This document shows positions 54,135-64,000 of a DNA stretch of 64,000 nucleotides, in pieces. The DNA comes from Nectonema munidae. Taxonomy: Eukaryota > Nematomorpha > Nectonematoida > Nectonematidae. The stretch's first letter is position 1. Every line of letters begins with the position of its first letter. A program made the translations under genes and the position numbers. The notes under the pieces are model-generated. The model searched no databases, was not told the DNA's origin, and worked only from the letters and a program-made list of their open reading frames with translations. The stretch is from the NCBI GenBank assembly GCA_030549495.1, contig JAUIRK010001056.1, positions 248,001 to 312,000 of the forward strand, read 5' to 3'.

Positions 54135-56195
54135 GAAGGTTATGAGAATATATCATTACATATTAGAGAAGAGTTTTCTAAACTCTTTATACTGAAAAAA
54201 TATTTCTTTAAATATATTACTATTTTAGTTTAAAATGCATCCCTTATCTGCTAATTAATGGTATGTAGCCCAGGGAAAATAAAAACAGTAAAAGGTATTT
54301 CTTAAGTACTTGTGATATAAGTAATGTATTCTGAAAGCCCATAAAAAATGCTTTAATTTGGTATATCGCATGATGCATTTTGTTGAGAAATGTGAAAGTT
54401 ATAAGCGTTTTAATATTTGACTAAGATTTAAGCTAGGAACACTACAAATAAACTAAGCGTACACTAGCCCGATAAAATAAACCACACACGCGTGCTAAAG
54501 ATGTGGTGAAGCGTATGCAAGATAAGAATTTCCTGCGCTCACAAACGCGTAATACAACATGTGTTAATCTTTCTTCGCATAGTTAACCGCTAAATTCAAT
54601 AACAATCGTTTTAGAATCAATAATGTGATTTATTCTTCGCACACTGTCGGTATAAAAATAACTAATGCTTTTCGTTAAAAATTAGAAAGGTTGTATCTAA
54701 ACTAAATAAAAGTAGACTATGATTATCCAACAAAACTCATTATTTCTTCAATGTGGAATCTATCATTGGTAGATAATATTAGCCTTCAGACATTACTTAA
54801 AACAAAAATTAAGAAAAAATATTGAAGTATCTTTTGCGGAAATTGATTTGAATTTTAGTATTCACTTGTAGTTTTTAAATGTGTTTTCTTCTAAAAAAAT
54901 ATATAAAAAACAATTGAAAAAACATTTATTTTCATTTAATCTATTTTCATTCATACAAACTATCATAAGTTTGATAATAATAGCCTTTTGATATGAAAGA
55001 AGGGCGTTTTGACTTATTTTGGGTTTGTGTCAAATCCATCTAATTTTTTTATAGTACCATTTATAAGATGATCAATTTTTTTACAAATATTTGTCAAGGC
55101 CATTTTAGGTGTATATGTGTGTGTGAGTCAAGGCTGTGTGTGAGGCAAGGTGTGTTATAAATGTAATTGTGTCTTGGAGATTGAATATTAACAGTAGAGG
55201 ATAGTGCGTACATTAAAAGGTGTTAATTGAATGTCATTTAATAACATTAGAGGATAATGTTACATATATTCACTTATAATAATTTCTTTTTCCCTAATTA
55301 GTATTCTTTTTCCTCCCACTTTAGTTCAATTTTTGCATTATTTTCAATTTTTCATGACCACAATCATTAAACTTGGCAAACATTTATATTTTTAAATTAT
55401 TATTATTAACCAGTTTAAAAGTGTATGTTGATTTAAGACTTTTTGCCATTGAAGACTTCGCTTTTCTAGTCACAAGAGAAGATCCTAGACAAGAGAACTA
55501 ACTAACTAAATAACTAATAAATTAATTAAAAAACAAATGAACAAATAGAATAATTAATTAAGTTTAATAATTAAGATTATTATTAAATTTTAAGATTTAC
55601 AATTGTTAACTGGGCAAATTTTCGCTCGAACAATGCCTCTCAACTGAAATATCTGTTTTATAAAATCTTTATTATAATAGCGTAGAACAGAAAAGATATT
55701 TTTATCATCATACGCAAAAGTTTATATCAACTTTGCTATTACTCTAAATGCTCTATTCTTTCGTCAATTGATATAAAAAAAAGCAGAAAGATGTTTAAAA
55801 TATTAATTAATTTCATATCTTTCGCTTATCACTCAATTTCAAACAATGTGAATAAAATATATTTTGCTCATAAATATATGATAAGTATTCATCAATTCTT
55901 TCATTTAGAATCAATCAATAGTTAAACTCAAGTATTCATTCATCGATCAAATACACATTTATTACAAGTCAAATACAAATAATTTTGTACGTGCTTCCCA
56001 TAATAGAAATGGAAATAATACCAATCTTTAAACTCTTGAATCTAATTTTTTTAGTTGTCAGTATTACATCCAAGGGAAGAATAATCTTTTATATCTGGGC
56101 AGATGGTAAGGATAGTCATGGTCGGGAATCGAACCCACAAAATCTGGATCGAGGCCCTACGCTCCTACCAAAATTACAAATACAAGAAAAAATAC
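54135..56195. other. AT-rich stretch without recognised gene; tRNA-like fragment at right
   Basis: Nothing coding seen. At 56,105-56,165 the minus strand has GGGTTCGATTCCCGACCATG (B-box and T-arm-like) after GGTAGGAGCGTAGGGCC, a tRNA-like or SINE-head fragment without a full acceptor stem. Confidence 0.45.
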
Positions 56196-56513
56196 TTATA
56201 AAATTTTTTTATTTTTTTCACAGTTTACACTAAATATATCATTGAGTTTATAATTGCCATATAATATCATTTCCCCATAAGGTTTCCGAAGTGAGTTTTT
56301 CTCTTTAAAGAAGGTAAATATTGCGGGCCTTCGTTGAACATGGACTAAGATTTTGCCGTCGTTGTACAAGAGCAAGAATATTTTTGTCAAATGCTTCAAA
56401 ATTTCAAAGTTTTGCCAGTACTTTGGTGGGTTCACATCAAAAGAGGAAACGCCTAATTCTAGGAAAACTTCAAGATCTGACTTTTTCATTTCAATATTGT
56501 TCACTGCCATCAT
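56196..56513 (-). CDS. Possible exon of an unrecognised protein
   Basis: A 105-residue minus-strand frame starting 'MMAVNNIEMKKSDLEVFLEL' with a balanced, protein-like composition ('SSFDVNPPKYWQNFEILKHL', 'YGEMILYGNYKLND'). No family recognised, no convincing splice pair, and the last residues are lysine-rich low complexity. It could be an exon or a transposon fragment. Confidence 0.35.
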   Translation of the reverse strand: MMAVNNIEMKKSDLEVFLELGVSSFDVNPPKYWQNFEILKHLTKIFLLLYNDGKILVHVQRRPAIFTFFKEKNSLRKPYGEMILYGNYKLNDIFSVNCEKNKKIL

Positions 56514-56979
56514 TTTTCCAGTTGGAAGAATGTAGTGAAAAAGACCACGTCCTCATCGAAATTTCAGTCACATTGCATTAAGAACAACTATAAATTTTCA
56601 CAATTTTTCTCAACTTATAGAGCTTTTAAAATTTCCTTTTTTTCAATTAAACATGATGTTAGAAATTAAATTTTAAAGAGCATAAATGAGTTGATTTTTT
56701 TTTCACTCCACTATGAAAAAGGACATTGACAATTGAAAAAGAACAATATATATATATATTGTTTAGCTATGATAAGTAAAATGTAAGGTAAGTTTGTAAG
56801 GTTCGTAGGTTAGGTATAGTTAGTGAATTCGTTAATTAGTTAGAGGTAAGACCTTAATCAATGAGGTTCATTAGTTGGTAAAATTAGTCGATTAGTAAAT
56901 TATTTAGATTTTTGATAGTTATTTGAGTACTGAGCGTACTAGATAACTTAACGCTTTTTGGATTATTGTTCCTGTAGAG

Positions 56980-57281
56980 CAGGGGTCACCAAACTTTTTT
57001 TGGACCTGGTCGGATTACGGAAAATTTAAAAAACATTGGCCAAAATATTGAAAAGTTAGAAAAGACTGGCATTATGAAATTCTTATTAATACTTGTTTAA
57101 AACAAAATAAAGCAAACTTTTTGATGTTTTCCCTATGGAGGTGACAAAGTTGATACCCTGAGGATAAATGAAAAGCAAATCAAATTTGCACACCTTTTAA
57201 TAACAAAATTTAACTTGCCGTCCGGATAAACTTACTTCGTGGGCCGGATCTGGCCCGCTGGCCGTAGTTTGGTGATCCCTG
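56980..57281. mobile_element. hAT MITE (302 bp)
   Basis: Left end CAGGGGTCACCAAACTTTTT; right end, read inward, CAGGGATCACCAAACTACGG. Flanks CTGTAGAG (56,972-56,979) and TTGTAGAG (57,282-57,289) give a 7-of-8 target duplication. The terminus is a very common hAT type. The right end contains GGGCCGGATCTGGCCCGC, typical of hAT subterminal G/C motifs. Non-coding. Confidence 0.93.
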
Positions 57282-57289
57282 TTGTAGAG

Positions 57290-58645
57290 AAATCCAGACG
57301 AATTCAAATTTCAAATTGAATTCAATAGAGATTAATCAAAATTAATAGTTTAGAAATAAAAATAATTAAATTTTCTTTTTTCATTAAAAAACCTTTATAA
57401 AAAGTCATTTTTCTAACTTAAAAATTTTTTAAATGAAATTATAAATAATTTTTTTTATCTAAATTTTTTTTATAAAAAATTATTTTAAAATATAAAAAAT
57501 TTGAATAAAAAATAAATGTATGAAAAATAATTTTAAAAAATAAATTTTATAAAAAAATAATTAAAAAAATATAACTTTTTATTTTTAGTTTGTAAGTTTT
57601 TTTTAGGATAGATAAAGCATAGTTAGTAAAAGTTTATATAAGTTTAGTCATGATTGGGCAAATGACTTTTTACAATTATTAACTCTGCAAATATTCGCTC
57701 GACATATGTTCCCCACACAAATGCCCTAGATCCACTTTCACATGAAAATAAGAAACACCTCTAATTTCTAGATATACATCAGCTAATAATTATTTTGAAG
57801 GTAAATAATAATCAATTATTCAATAGTTATTTTCTCAAACTAGCATCTTCACTGTTTTCCACTTTTTCAGAAGAAATAGTTCTAATGCTATGGCATCTGT
57901 AAAATCCTGATCCTTCAGAAGAGATACTAACTTTTTCATTTAAATTCATTTTGTCTAAAAATGCTTCAAAAAATTTGCTTCATTAGTGACCATTTTCAAA
58001 ACAAAAGAACAGATCTCACACACACACAAACACACCCAGTCATTCGCACCGAAATTTAGAAAATGCAGAGAAAATGTGGCAACAAATCTAAAGTTAACAA
58101 AAAGATATTCCTGGATAAGAATATAGAACAAGTCAAAGCACAAATATAGGATTGAAAATATTGTAAGATAAGATAAAGAATTCATGATGAAAAAATTTGT
58201 GGTGTTTAGCAATTGCATTTATCTTTAAAATTTTATATATCCACTTACAAAATACTAAATTTTATTATTTGAAACTATTTATCAAAATTTTTTTTTCGCT
58301 AAGGATAAAACCAGTACTTTGATTTAGAAATGAAAATATCAAAATTGGTTTGGCGATAAGAAGGTGAATAAAAAGGATGAGATGAAGAAATGACCTCAAG
58401 AAGGCACAAAAATTAAACCTGAAATTACACATTTGAAGAAAAAAAAGAAATGAGAAATTATTTTCAATATATGAATTAGTTCCAATTAAATAACCTTTTT
58501 AATTGTTGGGTTGTGTGAAGGACAATTGAAAGGCGTGATGGTGTGCTTGACATTTTATCAGAAAATAGTGAGTCAACCTCTTTTATTATCACTTTTTTAA
58601 ATAAAAACACACATGGGACGGAATCTTGAGATAATCGTATATGGA
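57290..58645. other. AT-rich stretch without recognised gene
   Basis: Extremely A/T-rich at 57,340-57,610. A (CA)n-like run lies near 58,016-58,035. No gene called. Confidence 0.4.
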
Positions 58646-58650
58646 ATTCA

Positions 58651-59110
58651 GGGTTTCTCAACCTTTTTGTCAAAATCGCCCACTCAGAATCTTAAAAATT
58701 CAAAAATCTCCATTTTGAAGCAAAAATAAGCGAAAAATCGTTCACACTTTTTTCAAACTTTAATTTAAATTCTTACTTCCATTTATATTCATTAAATTCT
58801 TCGTAAAGATGTTCTCTTCTAAAGATTCCATAATACAAGAAAAAGAGAATAATCGTAATTCTTCTATTTAGAGCTAAAACAAATCTTCAATTCCGAACAA
58901 AAAATGATCTTTCCACTGAAATTTATGATTAGAAAAAATTTTATCTTAATCGAAGATTTTATTGAATTCTTATGTAAAAAGTAACTTTTTGAAAAAATAA
59001 TAGAATATTTGTTTATTTATATACAATGCTGAAAAATTTTCTAAAAAAATTACCCATTTAAATTCCCTTTTCTCTGAAAAGTGGGCGATTCTCCCACGGT
59101 TGAGAAAGCA
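58651..59110. mobile_element. hAT-type MITE, about 460 bp
   Basis: Left end CAGGGTTTCTCAACCTTTTT followed by AATCGCCCACT; the right part, read inward, has GCTTTCTCAACCGTGGGAG then AATCGCCCACTTTTC. Imperfect inverted repeats of about 37 bp. The last bases of the right end are degraded and no target duplication was found. Confidence 0.78.
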
Positions 59111-59114
59111 TAGT

Positions 59115-61180
59115 ATAGATGTTGTTAATTTTGTATTTTTCTAATTTTTCTACGAGTCATAAATATAGGTCGTAAATTAACGACAATATTTTCATCGCTT
59201 AATTTTCTAGAAAATTATTGATTACTATTGAAAGTTTCGGATAAACTTCTAGTTAAATATTAACTGTATTAGAAATAAAAATAGTTCCTACACCAGCACT
59301 CCATATAAAAATAGTCTATATCTTTTTCAAATTGGGAGCTTACGCAAACCCAGGCTGAAGCGTTATTAGGGGTATATGATAAAAAAAAAAGAGAAAAAGG
59401 TATCCTAGGTGACTACCCATATACAATAGCCCCCAAGCAATAGGAAATTCTGCGTTCTCAGATATAGTTCTGTTTTTTTCTGAGTTCTAGATTCGCATAC
59501 TTAAATTTAGGATTGGCACAAGGTATAAGTCCCAAAACAGTTTCATGTTACGAGCTAGGTTAGGCATAGTCGGTAATCTGGCCTTTGTAGGAGTCTGCTT
59601 GTAGGACCGTCTATACATTCCAATTTTAAAACATATATCCTAGGGACAACATATATATACTCATATCATGTATATATGGGATAGAGTCAAATTCCAGGGG
59701 TAGTTTGTCCCTAACCTAGCATGCTCTAAATTGTGTATACCTTTCTTAACCGTTATAACAGGTATTAAATATTATTTATTAATAACATATAAGATATTGC
59801 ATGCCTCCTAACGCTTCTATTTGTGTAGCATATCTCTTTTATAATCATATTCATTTATTTAGGAACAAGCTACATTCCGTCATGCCGGTTTTTTATCCTG
59901 GTTTTCTTCCTCTGAAGAATTCAAAGGTTTTTACGGTTAGGTAGTGCTCCACTAGTAATTAAGATTGTTTCCCACTATGGGAGCGTTTGCGTTCACTCAG
60001 CTGTATTTATATATTTGAAACATGCACTTTTGTAAAGTAACGAAGGCCGGTATTATGTGTTTAGTTGGATGGAAAGTCCAGGTAGATCCTGGGCTCAGCA
60101 TTCCTGGCGGGAGCACGATATCTGAAAGGATGGGTGCCAACGTCACAAGCATTACTTAATACGTAAGTTTTATTCTCCTCATTAAAAACATCATGTTTGG
60201 AAAATCTAACATTTTTTTGATTTTTATTCTTATTAAAAATATATAGGAAGGGAGATAAAGAGTTCCACTCCCAACACCTCAAATAGCCTTCCATAACGTA
60301 ACGAAATCGATTTTGGGAGTCGACGTAAAGCGTTAACTCAGAGTAGGCGCAGTTCTACAAAAAATAACTTCGTTAACAGTGAGCTCTATACTTATTTGAA
60401 GTTAAAGGAAACTCATCCTCAAATCTTAGAGGCGTAATCTAGGAAACGAAAAATTAGTTTTTTTATCTAATAATAAAATTATGGAATCTGTTTTTATTAA
60501 TGTGAAAAATTTCATTACTTTAATTTTTATATTAGTGCTTATGGCAAAGTTGACTCAAAAGTTCAATTCGAAGCATTAAAGACGCTTTTATTGAAATTCA
60601 TGCCTGTTCATGCATATGCCAAAAGTTTTTTACAAATCCAATTTTACTCAAGAATAACAGATACTAAATTTCGCTCAAAAAAAGATATTCATGCCATTGG
60701 GGGCGAATCAAATCTCTTCTCTACAAGCTATTTTTGTTGAGCAAAAATAGGAAATTTTATTAAATAAATTATAAATTCATTTTTCTGGGATAACTTCTAG
60801 CAAATTCATTGGCTATTTCATTCAATCGCTTAAATTGCTAATGCAAATGCATGCACACATTAGGCATAAATACAAACAAACATATAAGTGAAATATCCAG
60901 CTTGAAAAAGGAATAACATTGCTGGCAAGAGGATTCTTTAAAAAAGAATTGTCAAATATTCTCAGCTTTAGGTAGACTTCCCAAGTCGGTGGATCCTGTT
61001 AAAAACCTTGGCGCAAGAAGCTAGTATGTCATTGTTATTTAATTAAGTTGTATCTTAGTGTGTGTGTGTGTATTTATGATTGATATATCTAATATCTTTA
61101 TTGATATTTATGTTGAAATGCTTACCTACTTGTGGTTTAAACTTTCCTTCTACAAAGCCTTTTCTCCTTAAGTTTGAAAG
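59115..61180. other. Mostly AT-rich; unexplained GC-rich patch at 60,060-60,150
   Basis: 60,060-60,150 is unusually GC-rich for this genome and translates openly on the minus strand ('RYRAPARNAEPRIYLDFPSN') after a potential acceptor. No family or partner exon was found. (TG)n occurs at 61,058-61,071. Confidence 0.35.
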
Positions 61181-61189
61181 TGGTGCTCA

Positions 61190-61320
61190 TCCTCGCAATC
61201 CATTAACGACTCGCGTGATCAGATCATTGTAAAACTTTACAAAAATAAAATTCATCTGCCTTTATGAATGCTCTTTAATACAAATCCCCTGCTTTGCAGT
61301 GAATATGGTATGGTTGTTGC
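61190..61320. mobile_element. TTAA-type MITE, diverged copy 4
   Basis: Shares CTTTACAAAAATAAAAT, TCATCTGCCTTTATGA and TGCTCTTTAATACAAATC with the right half of the 8,246-8,476 element. Starts near ATTAACGACTCGCG. Ends are poorly preserved. Confidence 0.6.
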
Positions 61321-61689
61321 GATCGTTGACCTGATAAGCTTCATTTGTGGAAGTTTTATCTTTCCCATTGTTCCCTTTTTTTATTTTGAAATTGAACAGC
61401 ATAGTGTTCGAAAATTAATAAAGTTTTTTTTTTATCTCCCGTTTTATGGTATTCTTATTTCTTTCTATACATATACCTTATAATAATAATAAAAAGTTTT
61501 TAGCATTTCTTCAATTTTGTAAGTTCGGGATTAAGCATTATAGGCCATATAGCACATCTTTTACAGTCAATGCATTTTTTAATAATCTGATTTTGAATTA
61601 ACTTCTGGAGTTTAATACAAAAAACTTTAGTGGATATGATCAGAAAGGAACACTTTATTTCAAAAATCCACTATATTTATTATTATTTT

Positions 61690-61862
61690 GGGAGCGGGAG
61701 TAAGATTGGTAAGATACTGCATCGATAAATAGGTTGCTTCGATAACTCACGGTCTTGGCTTCGAACCCGCATCAAACTTCCTTTCTTCATAGTTCGATAC
61801 AAGCTGTGTAATTGTGCCTTCTCGACGGAAACACCCCATGATACCTTTACCTATTTCCGAAT
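61690..61862 (+). repeat. tRNA-derived SINE copy (plus orientation)
   Basis: Head GGAGCGGGAGTAAGATTGGT, B box GGCTTCGAACCC, then TAGTTCGATACAAGCTGTGT, GTGCCTTCTCGACGGAAACA and CATGATACCTTTACC. Same family as the minus-strand copies; includes a small insertion in the head. Confidence 0.85.
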
Positions 61863-61885
61863 TACTACTGCGTTCCTTTGGTGCC

Positions 61886-62475
61886 GGGTCAAAACTCCCG
61901 AAAACCAAAACTCCCGAAACCAAAACGCCCGGTACCAAAACCCCCAATACCAAAACGCCCGAAAATAATAATTTGGACGCTACTATTTTTTCAAGTTTAT
62001 TCTATTTCGGCAGTTTTAAAAACGGTCGATTTGAGACGAAATGATATAGTGATCAATTTCACTTGAAAGATAAAAATGATCATACCAAAATACATTATTT
62101 CTTTGGTTTGGAAAACAATTAAACTACCAATTTAAACGGAAAATCAGTTTGAAACCAGAAAAGAAGTGACTAATTTAAACAGGAAAACAATTTCTGATTT
62201 TGGTTCAAAATTTCAGAGTAGTTCGATTCGATAAGATTGATAAATTAGGAATCTTGTATCTGTATTTTATGCATGTGAAACAAGAAAGTGTTAAATTTAC
62301 CATATTCTTAGAAAAACATATAAGATAATAATTGGAAAAAAGCGTAGATACAAGAAAAAATCTTAAATTTTTAAATATTTTTTGTAGATTCAAGTTTCAG
62401 ACGTTCTTGTATCGGGTGTTTTGCTTTTCGGGCGTTTTGGTTTCGGACGTTTTGTTTTTAGGCGTTTTGACTCGA
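61886..62475. mobile_element. Foldback element with iterated terminal repeats
   Basis: The left arm (about 61,886-61,968) repeats CCCGAAAACCAAAAC-like units five times; the right arm (about 62,399-62,475) carries the reverse complement (TTTTCGGGCGTTTTGG). Arms are about 75-80 bp and separated by about 430 bp of AT-rich DNA with no open frame. Outer ends read GGGTCAAAAC and GAGTCAAAAC. Class unknown; no target duplication was identified. Confidence 0.75.
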
Positions 62476-62479
62476 ATCA

Positions 62480-63050
62480 CAGCATAGAGGCCGTTAAAAT
62501 TCTTCACGAAATATGGCGTGTTTTTTCAAATAGAGCGTTCGTTCATTTCACATCCTATTTCCTAAAGTTTTTTGCATTCTTTTATTTATTCGTAGTTTTA
62601 TTATTGTAGTATTATTCACTCATTTAGAATAAGCATTGAGAAAAGGAGATTTTTGATCGAGGAATATATGACACTTAAAATTTTCAACGTTTTGTGTGTA
62701 TATATAATTTAAAAATATTCTTCAATTGTCGCCATATATGCAAGAAAATTTAAATTTTACATGAATTAGATCTAAATTCTGCATTGTTCGGCCGTAATAG
62801 CTGATGCTTGTCAACAATACGCCTTTTTCTTTTTTTCCTCCTCAATTTTATATTTTCTTAAATATAATTTAAGATGTATCACCAGATGACTATTTGATTG
62901 GTTATGTAACTTCCTCAGTTAGCTAATTAGCGCAAGGGATGGGGGCGAATTAACGAATTGGCGAGTTTAAAAGGAAGGCAGCATGTAGATGGAGTAAATT
63001 GTAAAGCCTTCAGCAATTTATTAAGAAATGAAAGTGTTTACATCTATTAC
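62480..63050. other. No recognised gene
   Basis: AT-rich spacer, possibly the 3' flank of the minus-strand gene that follows. Confidence 0.4.
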
Positions 63051-63054
63051 TTAT

Positions 63055-63650
63055 TCACCAATACATCAACGGCATCAATTTTTTAACGGGAACATTCAAA
63101 TATTTTGACAAAGTCCTCATGTTTTTTCGGCGTATCGCAGTCATAACTTTGGACTTTTGTGAAACCATTTTCGATTCATCTTTGGTCGACTTCAACTTTT
63201 GTCTAAGCTGATGACGTTGGCTTTCGCATTTGTTCGTGAAATTTCTCTTGGGTGTGGAAAGCTGCTTAGCTCTCTTCCTCTGCATCTGCCTTTCTAATTT
63301 TGCAATTTCTGACATTTGTTTAAGCGAACTATTTTGTAGCAGGTTGTCTAAAAATAGCACTATATCTTCTAAAGACTTCTGGTTAAAAAGATTGAATAAG
63401 AGATCAGAAAATGGATCTAATTTTTTATTAGATTTTCTTTTATCTTTCTTCTGCTCTAGAGTATACTTTTCTAATTTCCTCGACTAAATAAAGAAGTGCA
63501 TATAAGGCAAAAAAAAACATATTTTTAAGATTTACATAAATTTCCTTACAAAATCTTCAATGGGCTTCAAGATTTCCTTTTTATTAGTAGGACTTCTAAA
63601 AAACTCCGCCCTAAATTCTCTAAAAGTTTGAACACATTGATCCAGATCAT
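63055..63650 (-). CDS. Last two exons of an unidentified basic, lysine-rich protein
   Basis: Exon 63,650-63,550 (101 bp) reads 'LDQCVQTFREFRAEFFRSPT' and 'KKEILKPIEDF', phase 0 at its 3' end with donor GTAAGG. After a 66-nt intron (acceptor 'ctttatttag'), exon 63,483-63,055 continues 'SRKLEKYTLEQKKDKRKSNK', 'LDPFSDLLFNLF', 'LLQNSSLKQMSEIAKLERQ' and ends in a very basic tail with a stop at 63,055-63,057. Predicted helical and coiled-coil-like; strongly basic, so nucleic-acid or cytoskeletal binding is possible but not shown. Upstream exons would lie right of 63,660. No family recognised. Confidence 0.65.
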
Positions 63651-64000
63651 CTAAATTATAAAGAAGGATGGATCAATTTTTTAGTATATAATATATTGAA
63701 CAAATTTGATTTGGATGTCAAAAACAATTTTTTGGTTGTTTATAAAATAAATTTTTTTATTTCATATTTTATACAATTCAAATTTATTTTTTAGAGAAAC
63801 TTGAATTACCTTGCTTATGGGTTTTTTTGTAGATTTCATCCGATCAAAATTTCCAATAACCCCAACTTCCTATATAATTTTGACTAAAAATAATATCAAT
63901 TCAAAATTTCTATTAAAATGTTTTTTTCATAAATTTTAAATTTTATAAAAAAGTTAACTTGTAAAAAAAATGTTTCCATAAAAATAAAAAAAATAAAAAA
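63651..64000. other. Intron or upstream sequence of the 63-kb gene
   Basis: A minus-strand frame at about 63,815-63,870 ('VGVIGNFDRMKSTKKPISK' before GTAATT) could be a further exon, but its donor phase does not fit the 63,650 exon, so it is not called. Confidence 0.3.

Noticed and set aside
56105..56165. Possible functional tRNA gene on the minus strand
   Set aside because: T-arm is good but the D-arm and acceptor stem are not; probably a SINE head or pseudogene.

Overview
The window reads as nuclear DNA of an invertebrate animal. It is strongly AT-rich and coding exons are sparse. Introns follow GT-AG, several are only 59-74 nt, and most of the rest is transposon debris. A mononegavirus polymerase fossil together with piggyBac, Tigger/pogo, hAT, Penelope and LINE remnants fits an arthropod, perhaps a crustacean such as a copepod. 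That placement is inference; nothing here fixes the species.

Host genes. The main gene is the 5' part of PDS5, the HEAT-repeat cohesin regulator. It lies on the minus strand, with 13 phase-consistent exons between 25,326 and 6,598 encoding about 730 residues. The 3' part was not found and probably lies beyond base 1. The other clear gene is an intronless DeSI-1-like PPPDE peptidase at 38,648-39,106 (minus). Two minus-strand exons of an unidentified basic, lysine-rich protein lie at 63,055-63,650 and continue off the right edge. A possible exon lies at 56,196-56,513.

Layout. 1-1,541: decayed piggyBac transposase with an intact Tigger element (1,542-3,472) inserted at its 3' end. 3.5-6.5 kb: AT-rich DNA, tandem repeats and SINEs. 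6.6-25.3 kb: PDS5, whose introns hold hAT, Penelope-like, piggyBac-like, SINE and MITE insertions, including a hAT MITE nested in a dead hAT transposase. 26-31.7 kb: a second dead piggyBac, a LINE fragment and a hAT MITE. 33.7-34.8 kb: a long palindrome and a 28-bp minisatellite split by a SINE. 35-38.3 kb: an unidentified dispersed repeat and tRNA-like SINEs. 38.6-39.1 kb: DeSI-1. 39.3-42.5 kb: a TTAA MITE, a hAT fragment, and a LINE endonuclease/RT fragment that ends at a poly-G tract. 42.5-46.25 kb: the endogenous mononegavirus L pseudogene, rearranged with a duplicated capping-domain segment. 47.2-48.7 kb: second copy of the 35-kb repeat. 49.9-54.13 kb: two LINE copies of one family, the larger almost continuous in frame through RT, RNase H and a zinc knuckle. 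57-62.5 kb: hAT MITEs, a SINE and a foldback element.

Poly-G/poly-C tracts of 10-35 bases recur, often inside or beside mobile elements. Comparing repeat copies shows that at least one grew from a three-C seed. No bacterial-type operon, CRISPR array or rRNA gene is visible.
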